From Roseobacter cerasinus (GTDB taxonomy: Bacteria; Pseudomonadota; Alphaproteobacteria; Rhodobacterales; Rhodobacteraceae): DNA of 64,000 nucleotides. Within the stretch, counting starts at the first letter, position 1. The number at the start of each line of letters is the position of its first letter. The notes beneath the pieces are model-generated. The model searched no databases. It saw only the letters and a list, made by a program, of their open reading frames with translations, and was not told the DNA's origin. Both the position numbers and the translations under genes were made by a program. Location: NCBI RefSeq assembly GCF_009811755.1, contig NZ_BLIV01000008.1:104378-168377 (forward strand). Direction: 5' to 3'. Below are positions 17,160 through 24,800 of this stretch, one piece after another.

Positions 17160-18806
17160 ATGTCCGATAATTCTGCAGCCGATAAAGATTGGGAAGAGGC
17201 CGAGTTCCGCGCAAGAGTGCTTGCGGAGCTGCCGGAACAGCTCACTGAAGGCGACGTTGCCTGGGCGATGCGGCAGCTGGATGTCAGCCGGGCGACGGTT
17301 TATCGTTTGGCGAAGCAGTTCCGGGAAGATGCGCGGACCAGTGCACTTCTGCCAAATTCCTCCGGCCCCAAGCCAGGCATGCAGCCGCTGGATCCGGCGG
17401 TGGAAGCGATCGTATCCCGCCTGTTTAGAGACTTTTACGCCACCCGTCGCAAACCGACCAAAACGCGGTTTTGGCGGGAGGTCGCTGCCGATTGCCACGC
17501 ACGGGGGCTGGCACCACCCTCGATCCGGCGTCTGGGGCGTTGGCTGGACCTGAAAGACCAGGCACGGCTCATGATGAGGCGGGAGGGCAGGGACAAGGCC
17601 GAACGCCGGCACCTGGCCACGCCCGGTGGGCTTACCGCGACCCGCCCGCTGGATATCGTCCAGATCGATCACACCAGGGCCGATGTGACGGTGGTCGATC
17701 CGGTCACGCGACACCCGCTTGGCCGGCCGACGCTGACTGTCGCGATCGATGTAAACACCCGCATGGTTCTGGGATTTCACCTGTCGCTGGAGCCGCCCTC
17801 GCTTCTGTCGGTCGCGCTCTGTCTGACCCATGCGGTGATGGAGAAATCACATTGGCTGGCGGCGCGCGGGATCAATACAGACTGGCCCGCGCAGGGCATC
17901 CCCAGGGCGATCTACGTGGACAACGGCGCGGAATTCCATGCCCGGGCCTTCGGACTTGCCTGTTCCGAATACCAGATTGATTTGCAGCACCGCCCGCCCG
18001 GCACACCGCGCTATGGCGGGCATATCGAGCGGCTGATCGGCACGATGATGGGGGCGGTGCATCTGCTGCCGGGGTCACATTTCTCGAACATCTTCGAGCG
18101 TGGCGATCTCGACGCGGAGGCCGAAGCGGTGATGACGCTGCAGGAGTTGGAAACCTGGCTCGCGCTGGAAATCACCGGTTCCTACCACGTGCGGGTCCAC
18201 AGCGCGCTGGAAACCACGCCTGCGGCGGCCTGGGCAGCGCATACGGATGAGGCGCGGCTCCGCATGCCCGCCGATCTCCGGCAGTTCCTGGTGGATTTTC
18301 TGCCCTCGGAACAGCGGGTCCTGCAGCGGGACGGCTTTCATCTCTTTCATATCCGCTACTGGTCGGACGAGTTGCGCTGGCTGATGGGCCGGGAGAGCCG
18401 CAAATACACGCTCAAATACGACCCGCGCGACCTCTCGCGCATCTTTGTGCTGACCGGGGACGGGATCATCGAGGCGCGGCCGGCGGATCTGACACGGCCT
18501 GCGATTACGCTCTGGGAGCACCGGGCGGCGCGGCGCGCCTTGCGCGAGGAAGGGCGCCGGTCGGTGGACGAAGAACTGATCTTCCGGACAATCCAGGCGC
18601 AACGCGACCTCGTGGACAGCGCCGAGCGGCAAACGAAAGCCATGCAACGCCATAAGGCCCGGCGGGCGCACCTGGAACCGCGCCCGATGATCGATGTGAC
18701 GCCAGAAGCAGAGGCAAAGAAGGCTTTGCCGGCACCTGAAACCAAGCGCAATGCGCTCAAGGATCATCCAGGGTTCGAGGTCGAGGAATGGTACGACGAT
18801 GACTGA
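17160..18806 (+). CDS. tniA: TniA, Mu/Tn7-like DDE transposase, copy 1
   Basis: This 548-aa transposase has N-terminal helix-turn-helix regions (GDVAWAMRQLDVSRATVYRLAKQF) and a retroviral-integrase-like catalytic core with Asp170 (VQIDHTRAD), Asp254 (YVDNGAEFH) and Glu290 (GGHIERLIG), followed by the Mu-transposase C-terminal beta-barrel region. It cuts the element ends and joins them to target DNA. The start at 17160 has no clear ribosome binding site. tniB overlaps its end by 8 bp. Confidence 0.93.
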   Translation: MSDNSAADKDWEEAEFRARVLAELPEQLTEGDVAWAMRQLDVSRATVYRLAKQFREDARTSALLPNSSGPKPGMQPLDPAVEAIVSRLFRDFYATRRKPTKTRFWREVAADCHARGLAPPSIRRLGRWLDLKDQARLMMRREGRDKAERRHLATPGGLTATRPLDIVQIDHTRADVTVVDPVTRHPLGRPTLTVAIDVNTRMVLGFHLSLEPPSLLSVALCLTHAVMEKSHWLAARGINTDWPAQGIPRAIYVDNGAEFHARAFGLACSEYQIDLQHRPPGTPRYGGHIERLIGTMMGAVHLLPGSHFSNIFERGDLDAEAEAVMTLQELETWLALEITGSYHVRVHSALETTPAAAWAAHTDEARLRMPADLRQFLVDFLPSEQRVLQRDGFHLFHIRYWSDELRWLMGRESRKYTLKYDPRDLSRIFVLTGDGIIEARPADLTRPAITLWEHRAARRALREEGRRSVDEELIFRTIQAQRDLVDSAERQTKAMQRHKARRAHLEPRPMIDVTPEAEAKKALPAPETKRNALKDHPGFEVEEWYDDD

Positions 18807-19677
18807 GTTTCCGCATCTTTATCCGGGCGCCGGCAGGATTGCCGCGCTCAGCGCTGAGGAGCGTATTTTGCGCATCCGGGCCGATCGATGGGTGTCCTAT
18901 CCCCGGGCCGAGGCGGCCCTGACCAAGCTGGAGACTCTGCTGGCCTTCCCGGAGCGCGCCCGGATGCCGAACCTGCTTCTGGTCGGCGAAAGCGGCATGG
19001 GCAAGACGATGATCATCGAGAAGTTCAACCGCGATCAAGCCTCCAGCTTCGACGATATGACCGGGCGGCTGCACATGCCGGTCGTCGCGGTGCAGATGGT
19101 CTCGGGGCCGGATGAGACACGGTTCTACCGCCGGATTCTGGCCGCGATCGGCGCTCCGGAGCCGCCAAGGGCGACGCTTTCCGTGCTGGAAAGCCTTGCC
19201 CTGCGGCTGCTCACCGAATTGCGCCCAAAGATGCTGGTGATCGACGAGATCCACAGCCTGCAGGCGGGTACGATCCGCGAACAGGCGCGGTTCCTGAACA
19301 TGCTGCGGTTTCTCGGCAACGAACTGCGTATCCCGCTGGTCTGTGTGGGCACCGCCCAGGCCCGCAACGCGCTGCGCACCGACGATCAGCTGGTGCGCCG
19401 CTTCGAGGCTTTTGCGCTACCGCCTTGGCGGGAAGGGGCGGATTTCACCGGGCTGATGAGCACGCTCACGCGCAGCCTGCCGCTCCGGCGCGAAAGCGAG
19501 ATCGATGAGAAGGCGCTCACGCGGATCCTCAAGGTGACCGATGGCATCACCTCGGGCATTTTTTCGATCATGTCTCAGCTGGCAATCGCCGCCATCGAAA
19601 GTGGCGAGGAGAGGATCCTCTCGCGCGACGTTCTGAGCGGCGACGGCTTGCGTGTGGTCCTGGGAGAGCCAGTTTGA
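18799..19677 (+). CDS. tniB: TniB, AAA ATPase transposition helper, copy 1
   Basis: The 292-aa AAA+ protein has Walker A at residues 63-70 (VGESGMGKT) and Walker B at 145-151 (MLVIDEIHSL). It is related to TnsC and MuB, which bind target DNA and activate the transposase. The start at 18799 overlaps the end of tniA; the frame is open upstream to 18751, but MTEFPHLYPG is the usual TniB start. The stop overlaps the TTG start of tniQ. Confidence 0.93.
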   Translation: MTEFPHLYPGAGRIAALSAEERILRIRADRWVSYPRAEAALTKLETLLAFPERARMPNLLLVGESGMGKTMIIEKFNRDQASSFDDMTGRLHMPVVAVQMVSGPDETRFYRRILAAIGAPEPPRATLSVLESLALRLLTELRPKMLVIDEIHSLQAGTIREQARFLNMLRFLGNELRIPLVCVGTAQARNALRTDDQLVRRFEAFALPPWREGADFTGLMSTLTRSLPLRRESEIDEKALTRILKVTDGITSGIFSIMSQLAIAAIESGEERILSRDVLSGDGLRVVLGEPV

Positions 19678-20693
19678 CAGGCGGGCGCCGCCTGCCGGTT
19701 GTGTTCCCGCCCGAGACGGATGAACGGCTGTCCTCCTGGATCGCCCGTCTGGCCCAATTCTATGCTATGACCATTCCCGAATTTCTGGCGGAACTTGGCC
19801 TGTCCAGGCGCGACCTGTTCGACCTGGAGTGGCGCCTTTCGGACGGGAATGGGGCTCTGATCGCGGCCCGAACCGGGCTTACGGTCGAGACCATTCAGGC
19901 CATGACGTTTCAGGAAGTCACCCCCGACGCCAGGATGATGATTGCGCGCCAGAACCGCCATCGCTGCCCGCATTGCCCTGCCGAGATGCAGCGGAAGTCG
20001 TTGGCATTGCCTTGGGTGTTTCGCTGTCCTGTTCACGGCTCAGACCTACAGGATGCCACCGGCGCAACCTTGCCCGAGATGTTGGGGGACGCCCGGATGG
20101 CAGCCTTGGCGACGCATGCAAGGGCCGGTGCCGCCGTTCTCGACGCCTGGGTACGTGGGGCCGGGCAGGGGGTTCTGGACGTGCCGGAAATGCTGTCCGT
20201 CCTGACAGCACGGCACCGCCGCGCTTCGCCTCCCTCGCTGGCCGAACAACCGCGCATGTCGCTGCAGACCCGGCGGGATTACCACGAATTTCTCACCATG
20301 CCGATCATCCGTCAGGCGCTGACGGTGGTCGTTCCCGAGTATGATGAGGTGGCGCCGGTGCTGGCCAAGCCGGTCCGGCCCGGGCTGCACGGCCTCGCGC
20401 AGGGCTCGCTGTTGCAGGGTTTCGCACTGACGGTTGGCATTGGCCGGCTCGCTGAGGACCCCGTCGCTCGCGCGATCGCCGTGCTGCTGGCCAGCGACGT
20501 GGACGGGCAGGGGCGGGTGCAGGAAGCACTCAGATCATGGCCACTCTCGTTGAGAAGATGTATCTCTGCCCGGCTCTGGCGCACTCAGCGCGACGAGAGA
20601 GATCGCCGGATTGCCGAAAAACCCACGAGACGGCGCCAGTCTCATGAATACCGGCGCGTCCAGTCTCATGAATACCACTCCAGAATCTCATGA
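19674..20693 (+). CDS. tniQ: TniQ, target-site factor, copy 1
   Basis: This 339-aa TniQ/TnsD-family protein has an N-terminal part (ETDERLSSWIARLAQFYAMTIPEFLAELGL) and a zinc-finger CPHC...CPVH (Cys98, Cys101, Cys118, His121) that define the family. TniQ proteins select or license the insertion site. Translation starts at TTG overlapping the tniB stop. The 3' end runs into the right-end binding sites of the transposon, so the last residues (SHEYRRVQSHEYHSRIS) are encoded by those repeats. Confidence 0.9.
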   Translation: MTGGRRLPVVFPPETDERLSSWIARLAQFYAMTIPEFLAELGLSRRDLFDLEWRLSDGNGALIAARTGLTVETIQAMTFQEVTPDARMMIARQNRHRCPHCPAEMQRKSLALPWVFRCPVHGSDLQDATGATLPEMLGDARMAALATHARAGAAVLDAWVRGAGQGVLDVPEMLSVLTARHRRASPPSLAEQPRMSLQTRRDYHEFLTMPIIRQALTVVVPEYDEVAPVLAKPVRPGLHGLAQGSLLQGFALTVGIGRLAEDPVARAIAVLLASDVDGQGRVQEALRSWPLSLRRCISARLWRTQRDERDRRIAEKPTRRRQSHEYRRVQSHEYHSRIS

Positions 20694-20751
20694 ACCCCGG
20701 TCGGTTTTTCAGGGAAGTGCTTGAATCTCATGAATTCCGGCCGTCCGACAA
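20638..20751 (+). repeat. Right-end transposase binding sites of the nested transposon
   Basis: Four copies of RRTCTCATGAAY lie at 20638-20649, 20662-20673, 20684-20695 and 20724-20735, all in one orientation. The first three are 22-24 bp apart and the last is 40 bp further. They are inverted relative to the two left-end sites. An asymmetric set of short repeats at the two ends is characteristic of Tn7-like and Tni-type elements. The repeats overlap the 3' end of tniQ. Confidence 0.75.
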
Positions 20752-20787
20752 CATTTTCGGGTGATTTGCGCATGTTTCGGAGGCTAT

Positions 20788-20831
20788 CTCTCTGTGTCCG
20801 ATAATGCAAACTTATTGGACATAGCAGAGAG
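20788..20831. promoter_or_regulatory. Long inverted repeat between recombinase and DUF1403 genes, copy 1
   Basis: TGTCCGATAA (20795-20804) and TTATTGGACA (20812-20821) are complementary at nine of ten positions around TGCAAAC. An outer layer, CTCTCTG (20788-20794) and CAGAGAG (20825-20831), is also complementary. It lies 67 bp upstream of the DUF1403 start. It could be an operator or a tyrosine-recombinase core site: paired arms around a 7-bp centre fit either. A related palindrome follows scpB at 22449-22477. Confidence 0.5.
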
Positions 20832-20898
20832 CCGCAGGGTGGGGCGGTTTGCACACTATATGGTAGCGGAAAGCGCCGTGGCGAGATAGTGTTGTAGC

Positions 20899-21852
20899 AT
20901 GACCTATCAGCCCGCCGCACTCTCTGACGACCAGACGATCCTACCGAAACTCCCCCGCTGGGTCACCTCTGGGCCTACGGAAACCTCTGAAACTGTGGCC
21001 TTTCGGTCAGGGGCGGCGTTGACGGTGCTGGATCAGCTGGTGCGTGATCCCATGCATGGTGTGCCGGTGAAACTGCTGGCCAACCGGTTGGCCCTGAGTG
21101 CGGCAACCGCCACCTCGAAATTGGAGGGACGGCTGGCGCGGGAGGTGGATATCCGCGACGCCTATCATCTGACCCCGCCGGGCGAGGCGCGCGGTCCCGA
21201 TGGTGATCTCCTGGCATTCTGGCGCGACGTGGCGCGCTTGCGCGTATGCGGCACTGGCGAGGTCGCGGCTTTAATTGGTCCAGACTTCACAAGCTTGGTG
21301 GGCATCTGGCTTGACGCGGGATTGGAGCGGGCCCGGACCCATGGACCGCTGGCGGGCAGCGTGGCTGTCCTTCGTACCGTTCTCGACGCCGACGACCAGG
21401 CAGAGCGAGTCGCCTGCCTGCTGTCTGATATCGTTCTGGCACGGGCAATGAATTGGAAGACCGTGCTGCCGGTTTCGGCGCATCGGCTGACAAAGGCCGC
21501 ACTGCGGGACCTGACCGCAGACGGGCAGGGGACCGAGCTGGCAGTCCAGGTGCGGTTCCAAGAGTCCATCGAAGAGACCATCCGCTTGGCACGAGACCTC
21601 GCCCGCCGCGGCGAAGCGCTTCGCGCTGTCGCCCCAAAACTGCGAGCGAAAGGATCGGGTGCGGCCGTTGATTTGTTTCTAACGGAAGATGCGGTGGCCC
21701 CAGGGTCGATGCTCTCGCCGCACATTCGCGGCACCTCGATCCCCATGACGTCACGTGCCGCGCGGCGGTTCTGCGACCGTCTGGTCGAGCTGGGCGTGGC
21801 GCGGGAACTGACCGGGCGATCGACCTTCCGGCTCTACGGGATTGCGCCATGA
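20899..21852 (+). CDS. DUF1403 family protein, copy 1
   Basis: The 317-aa protein is one I associate with DUF1403, a family found mostly in Rhodobacterales and Rhizobiales, often beside a plasmid-borne scpB. The sequence is mainly helical (LDQLVRDPMHGVPVKLLANRLALSAATATSKLEGR), with a C-terminal segment resembling a winged helix (SRAARRFCDRLVELGVARELTGRSTFRLYGI). Function is unknown. Its stop overlaps the scpB start (ATGA), so the two are translated together and may act together. This copy encodes Phe where the other copy encodes Val near the C-terminus (base 21826). Confidence 0.7.
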   Translation: MTYQPAALSDDQTILPKLPRWVTSGPTETSETVAFRSGAALTVLDQLVRDPMHGVPVKLLANRLALSAATATSKLEGRLAREVDIRDAYHLTPPGEARGPDGDLLAFWRDVARLRVCGTGEVAALIGPDFTSLVGIWLDAGLERARTHGPLAGSVAVLRTVLDADDQAERVACLLSDIVLARAMNWKTVLPVSAHRLTKAALRDLTADGQGTELAVQVRFQESIEETIRLARDLARRGEALRAVAPKLRAKGSGAAVDLFLTEDAVAPGSMLSPHIRGTSIPMTSRAARRFCDRLVELGVARELTGRSTFRLYGIAP

Positions 21853-22448
21853 CAACCGCGACCAAGAAACGGAAACCGGCGGATGACGGCGATGCTGTCT
21901 TTGACCGCGAGCTCGAAGATCTTCCCCAGGAGTTGCGCTGGCGGGAATGGATGGGGCGGATCGAAGCGGTGCTCTTCGCGAGTGCCTCGCCGGTCGGCCG
22001 CGACGACCTGGCGCGCGTGGTCGGGCAGGGGGCCTCGGTCGAGATGCTCATCGAGGACATCCAGGCAGAGTTGATTGGCCGTCCCTATGAGCTGGCACAG
22101 GTTGCGGGCGGATGGATGTTTCGAACGAAGTCCCAGTTCGCGGATGCGATCAAAGCCGCCGCTGATTTGGGTGAGCAGGCGCTCGCCTTCACAGAAATGG
22201 AGATGGGCGTGCTCTGTGCTATTGCCTATCATCAGCCCATTGATCGGGCCGGGCTGAAGGACATTTTTGGCAAAGAGGTGAGCCGTGATCAGCTGGCTCG
22301 GCTGCGCTACAAGGATCTAATTGCCAGCGGGCCGCGATCGCCACGGCCCGGGGCACCGCATACCTTCGTGACGACAGAGACGTTCCTCGTGACCTTCGAT
22401 CTGCAGAGCCTGCGGGACCTGCCGGACCGGGAGCTATCGAAGCCTTGA
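21849..22448 (+). CDS. scpB: ScpB-like segregation/condensation protein, copy 1 (altered C-terminus)
   Basis: This 199-aa ScpB-family protein consists of tandem winged helices (RIEAVLFASASPVGRDDLARVVG; LCAIAYHQPIDRAGLKDIFGKEVS; YKDLIASGPRSPRPGAPHTFVTTETFL). ScpB normally joins SMC and ScpA in chromosome condensation. Here no smc or scpA is nearby, so this is an accessory plasmid or element version. Beyond base 22384 the sequence departs from copy 2: it keeps FDLQSLRDLP with different codons, then ends RELSKP rather than ELEQLEDAGLGAF. The copy-1 end may be a truncation directly abutting the palindrome at 22449. Confidence 0.85.
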   Translation: MTTATKKRKPADDGDAVFDRELEDLPQELRWREWMGRIEAVLFASASPVGRDDLARVVGQGASVEMLIEDIQAELIGRPYELAQVAGGWMFRTKSQFADAIKAAADLGEQALAFTEMEMGVLCAIAYHQPIDRAGLKDIFGKEVSRDQLARLRYKDLIASGPRSPRPGAPHTFVTTETFLVTFDLQSLRDLPDRELSKP

Positions 22449-22477
22449 TGTCCGAAATATGCAGTAAACTTCGGACA
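22449..22477. repeat. Palindrome directly after scpB copy 1, related to the one before DUF1403
   Basis: TGTCCGAA (22449-22456) and TTCGGACA (22470-22477) are perfect 8-bp arms around a 13-base centre containing TGCA and AAAC. The same elements (TGTCCGA, TGCA, AAACTT, GGACA) occur in the palindrome at 20795-20821, so the DUF1403-scpB pair is bracketed by two related sites. It starts one base after the scpB stop codon. Copy 2 has no equivalent here. It could be an attachment site or a terminator. Confidence 0.5.
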
Positions 22478-22602
22478 CGTAACGCCGCCCGCTTTCAATC
22501 GGTCGGGCTCTGACTTTCAATCAGTCGGCGACTTATGAAGAATTGAGGTCCACGGGTATCAGATTGCAACGTGGCGTTGTCGCTGTGAGGCATAGAATTG
22601 AC

Positions 22603-22658
22603 TTCTATAACTCAAAAGTGGTCTATCTGTGAGTTATAGAAAGGAGTTCTATAACTCA
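22603..22658. promoter_or_regulatory. Triple operator repeat at the fic promoter
   Basis: TTCTATAACTCA occurs at 22603-22614 (direct), 22630-22641 (inverted) and 22647-22658 (direct), making two overlapping palindromes. The last repeat runs into the fic ATG at 22658, and the ribosome binding site AAGGAG (22641-22646) lies between repeats 2 and 3. A possible -35 TTGACT is at 22598-22603. Occupancy would block both transcription and translation, suggesting tight autorepression. Confidence 0.75.
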
Positions 22659-23758
22659 TGGCATGGAACTGGCAGATGCCCGGTTGGCCGGATTTCCGGT
22701 ACGACGATGCAGAGCTTGCGCCATTCGAGCAGCGGTTCCTGCTGTCGTCAGGCGAAGTCCTGGGTGCCGTTCAGCATGTCAATTCGGCAGAGCGTGATCA
22801 ACTCCGCATCGACCTGCTGAGTGATGAGGCCATGAAAACCAGCGCCATTGAAGGTGAGATGCTGGACCGACGCAGTGTGCAATCCTCGCTTCGCCGACAC
22901 CTCGGATTGGAACCAGACAACTATCCGAACAAACCCCGCGAGCAAGGTGTTGCTGAAATGATGGTTGACGTTTACTCGACCTATGCGGAGCCCCTCACGC
23001 ACGACACCCTGTTTCGGTGGCACGAGATGCTTTTGTCTTTTGACAAAAGGTTGGAGGCCATCGGGTCCTATCGGCAGCACGAAGATGCCATGCAGATCGT
23101 CTCGGGTCGTCTTGACCGCCCGGTCGTGCATTTTGAGGCCCCTGCATCTGCGCAGGTTCCGGATGAGATGGAACGGTATATCGACTGGTTCAACCGGACA
23201 GGGCCTGATGCGGAAAAGCCTTTGCTGGCACTGACGCGCGCGGGCCTGAGTCATCTCTACTTCGAAAGTATCCACCCGTTTGAGGACGGCAATGGTCGCC
23301 TGGGTCGGGCCCTCGCCGAAAAATCGCTAGCTCAGAACATTGGGCAGCCGAGCCTGATCGCGCTCGCCTTCACCATCGAGCGAAAACGGAAGGACTACTA
23401 CGATCAGCTTGAGCGACATCAGAAGACGCTTGATGTCACGCCTTGGCTGGTCTGGTTTGCAGAGGCCGTTCTGAAAGCGCAGCAGGTCACCCTCGACCGC
23501 GTGGGCTTCTTCATTGCCAAGGCGCATTTCTACGACCGGCATCGCGAAGCACTGAACGAAAGGCAGGCCAAGGTAATCGAGCGCATGTTCCGGGAAGGGC
23601 CTGACGGGTTCAAAGGTGGCCTGAGCGCGGAGAACTATATTTCGATCTCCGGGACATCGCGTGCAACTGCGACCAGGGATCTACAGGAACTTGTTGAGAT
23701 CGGAGCCCTCACGCGTACGGGCGAACGCCGATACACACGATACTGGTTGGCCATGTAA
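22658..23758 (+). CDS. Fic-domain AMP transferase with C-terminal winged helix
   Basis: The 366-aa Fic protein has the full active-site motif HPFEDGNGRLGR at residues 206-217 (catalytic His206). It also has an N-terminal inhibitory helix motif T61-SAI-E65-G66, which keeps class II Fic enzymes off until relieved. Fic enzymes transfer AMP, or another phosphate-containing group, to a hydroxyl on a target protein. The C-terminal 70 residues look like a winged helix (YISISGTSRATATRDLQELVEIGALTRTGERRYTRYWL), so the protein probably binds its own promoter repeats. It is a single-gene unit; a role as stability or stress module is inferred. Confidence 0.93.
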   Translation: MAWNWQMPGWPDFRYDDAELAPFEQRFLLSSGEVLGAVQHVNSAERDQLRIDLLSDEAMKTSAIEGEMLDRRSVQSSLRRHLGLEPDNYPNKPREQGVAEMMVDVYSTYAEPLTHDTLFRWHEMLLSFDKRLEAIGSYRQHEDAMQIVSGRLDRPVVHFEAPASAQVPDEMERYIDWFNRTGPDAEKPLLALTRAGLSHLYFESIHPFEDGNGRLGRALAEKSLAQNIGQPSLIALAFTIERKRKDYYDQLERHQKTLDVTPWLVWFAEAVLKAQQVTLDRVGFFIAKAHFYDRHREALNERQAKVIERMFREGPDGFKGGLSAENYISISGTSRATATRDLQELVEIGALTRTGERRYTRYWLAM

Positions 23759-23849
23759 CCCAGGCAGATCCGAAAAACGCTCAAATACGCCTGCGCGTCG
23801 CGTCTTTGAAATACATCCTGCTACGGCGTTACCGACACCGAAGTTTGGA

Positions 23850-24572
23850 TTAGCCCGAAGAGAGGGCGGGAACCCGCACGTAGATCTCCGTGGTTTTGAG
23901 GTTCGCATGCCCAAGGAGTGCCTGAACCATGCGGATGTCGATGCCTTCTTCGATCAGGAGCGTCGCGGCCGAGTGCCGGAATCTGTGCGGGGTCAGGTGG
24001 GGCTCGATGCCGAGGCGTTTTGACAGCGCTTGCAGCCGCTTGCGGAATGTCGCCGCGCGGAGCCGGCGTCCTGCCGTGTTGAGAAACAGCGGCGACGTCA
24101 TCGAGCCGTTTTCCGAACGCAGCTGGCAGTAGCGTTGGAACTCCTCCTGCAGCTTCCGGTTCGGCACGAAGACGATCCGTTCCTTGCTGCCCTTCCCGCG
24201 CACGAGGAACTGGCCGCCGGCCGGCGAAACGTCGCGGACCTTTACATTGGTCAACTCACTGATCCGAAGCCCGGTCACGATCAGCAGCTTGATGATCAAG
24301 AGAGTGACGCCATCTTGGGGGGCCAGCGACCCGGCGTCCGGGCCTTGCGCGGACCGCAAATTAATCGGGTCTTCACCGGCACGGAGAACCGTTCTGAGGA
24401 TGCCTCGATCGATGGGACGCGGCAGACGGCGCGGAATCCTCACCGAGATAAGGACGTCGGCGAACGGGGAGGGCAGGGCGCTGTTCCGATCTTCGCGCCA
24501 CGCGCAATACGACTTGAGGGTCACAAGACGCCGCTCGATGGTCGCGGGCTTGCCGATGATGACCTTGAACAT
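23850..24572 (-). pseudogene. Tyrosine recombinase, N-terminally truncated
   Basis: The catalytic domain of an XerC/XerD-type integrase is intact: TGLRISELTNVKV (Arg), KGSKERIVFV (Lys), TPHRFRHSAAT (His/Arg), LGHANLKTTEIYV (His/Tyr). The N-terminal core-binding domain is reduced to about 35 residues (MFKVIIGKPATIERRLVTLKSYCAW). The sequence then runs into a Tn3 transposase fragment on the other strand, marking where the gene was cut. An upstream in-frame ATG at 24620 lies in that foreign fragment. It may still be translated but is unlikely to be a normal recombinase. Confidence 0.7.
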
Positions 24573-24722
24573 ATCAATGCACGCAGGCGGTCGGAGAACC
24601 GGGTCGGCTTTGCGTTGCAACTCTGTGCGTTGCGATATCCTGGACGCCTTCTTTCGTCTGATGAGCTCATCCCGGAAAAAGTGCTGCGCTTCATCGCTGC
24701 CCAGCTTGGCCTGAAGACCGAC
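24561..24722 (+). pseudogene. Fragment of a Tn3-family transposase (TnpA N-terminal region)
   Basis: The frame encodes ARRRSENRVGFALQLCALR, then YPGRLLSSDELIPEKVLRF and IAAQLGLKTD. This is the characteristic N-terminal region (DUF4158) of Tn3-family TnpA. The fragment is about 54 residues of a protein normally near 1000 aa, without start or end. It overlaps the broken end of the recombinase on the opposite strand and is fused in frame to unrelated sequence. Confidence 0.65.
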
Positions 24723-24800
24723 AGAAAGAGATTGATGAACAACATCGGCCCCGGCACGAAGTCGATGCTTACGAGAGCCAGTAAAGGGGCAGCGATCATC

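Larger units (their letters stand above)
17073..20751 (+). mobile_element. Nested TniA/TniB/TniQ transposon, copy 1 (3.68 kb)
   Basis: The ends were placed from three agreeing signs. First, a 5-bp direct repeat CATTT flanks them (17068-17072 and 20752-20756), the target duplication length usual for TniA/TnsB-type elements. Second, both ends start with TTG. Third, CGGAATTCATGAGA occurs in inverted orientation exactly 12 bases inside each end. Inside are tniA, tniB and tniQ with no cargo. Elements of this group insert through a DDE transposase helped by an AAA regulator. The recombinase and DUF1403-scpB lie outside it, so it seems to have inserted between them. Confidence 0.75.
15827..22384 (+). 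mobile_element. 6.56-kb repeat, copy 1: recombinase, nested Tni transposon, DUF1403-scpB
   Basis: This block recurs at 53181-59738 in the same orientation, offset by 37,354 bases. All six encoded proteins are the same in both copies except one residue in the DUF1403 protein (a T/G difference at 21826 versus 59180) and the last residues of ScpB, which lie beyond the identical tract. The left limit is inside the last codon of the recombinase gene; the right limit is inside the 3' end of scpB. Neither limit shows an obvious terminal inverted repeat, so the block is better seen as the shared core of two related insertions than as one transposon with clean ends. Confidence 0.9.

Noticed and set aside
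20638..20735. CRISPR-like array of four short repeats
   Set aside because: Repeat units are only about 12 bp, unevenly spaced and at a transposon end with inverted partners at the other end; they are transposase binding sites.
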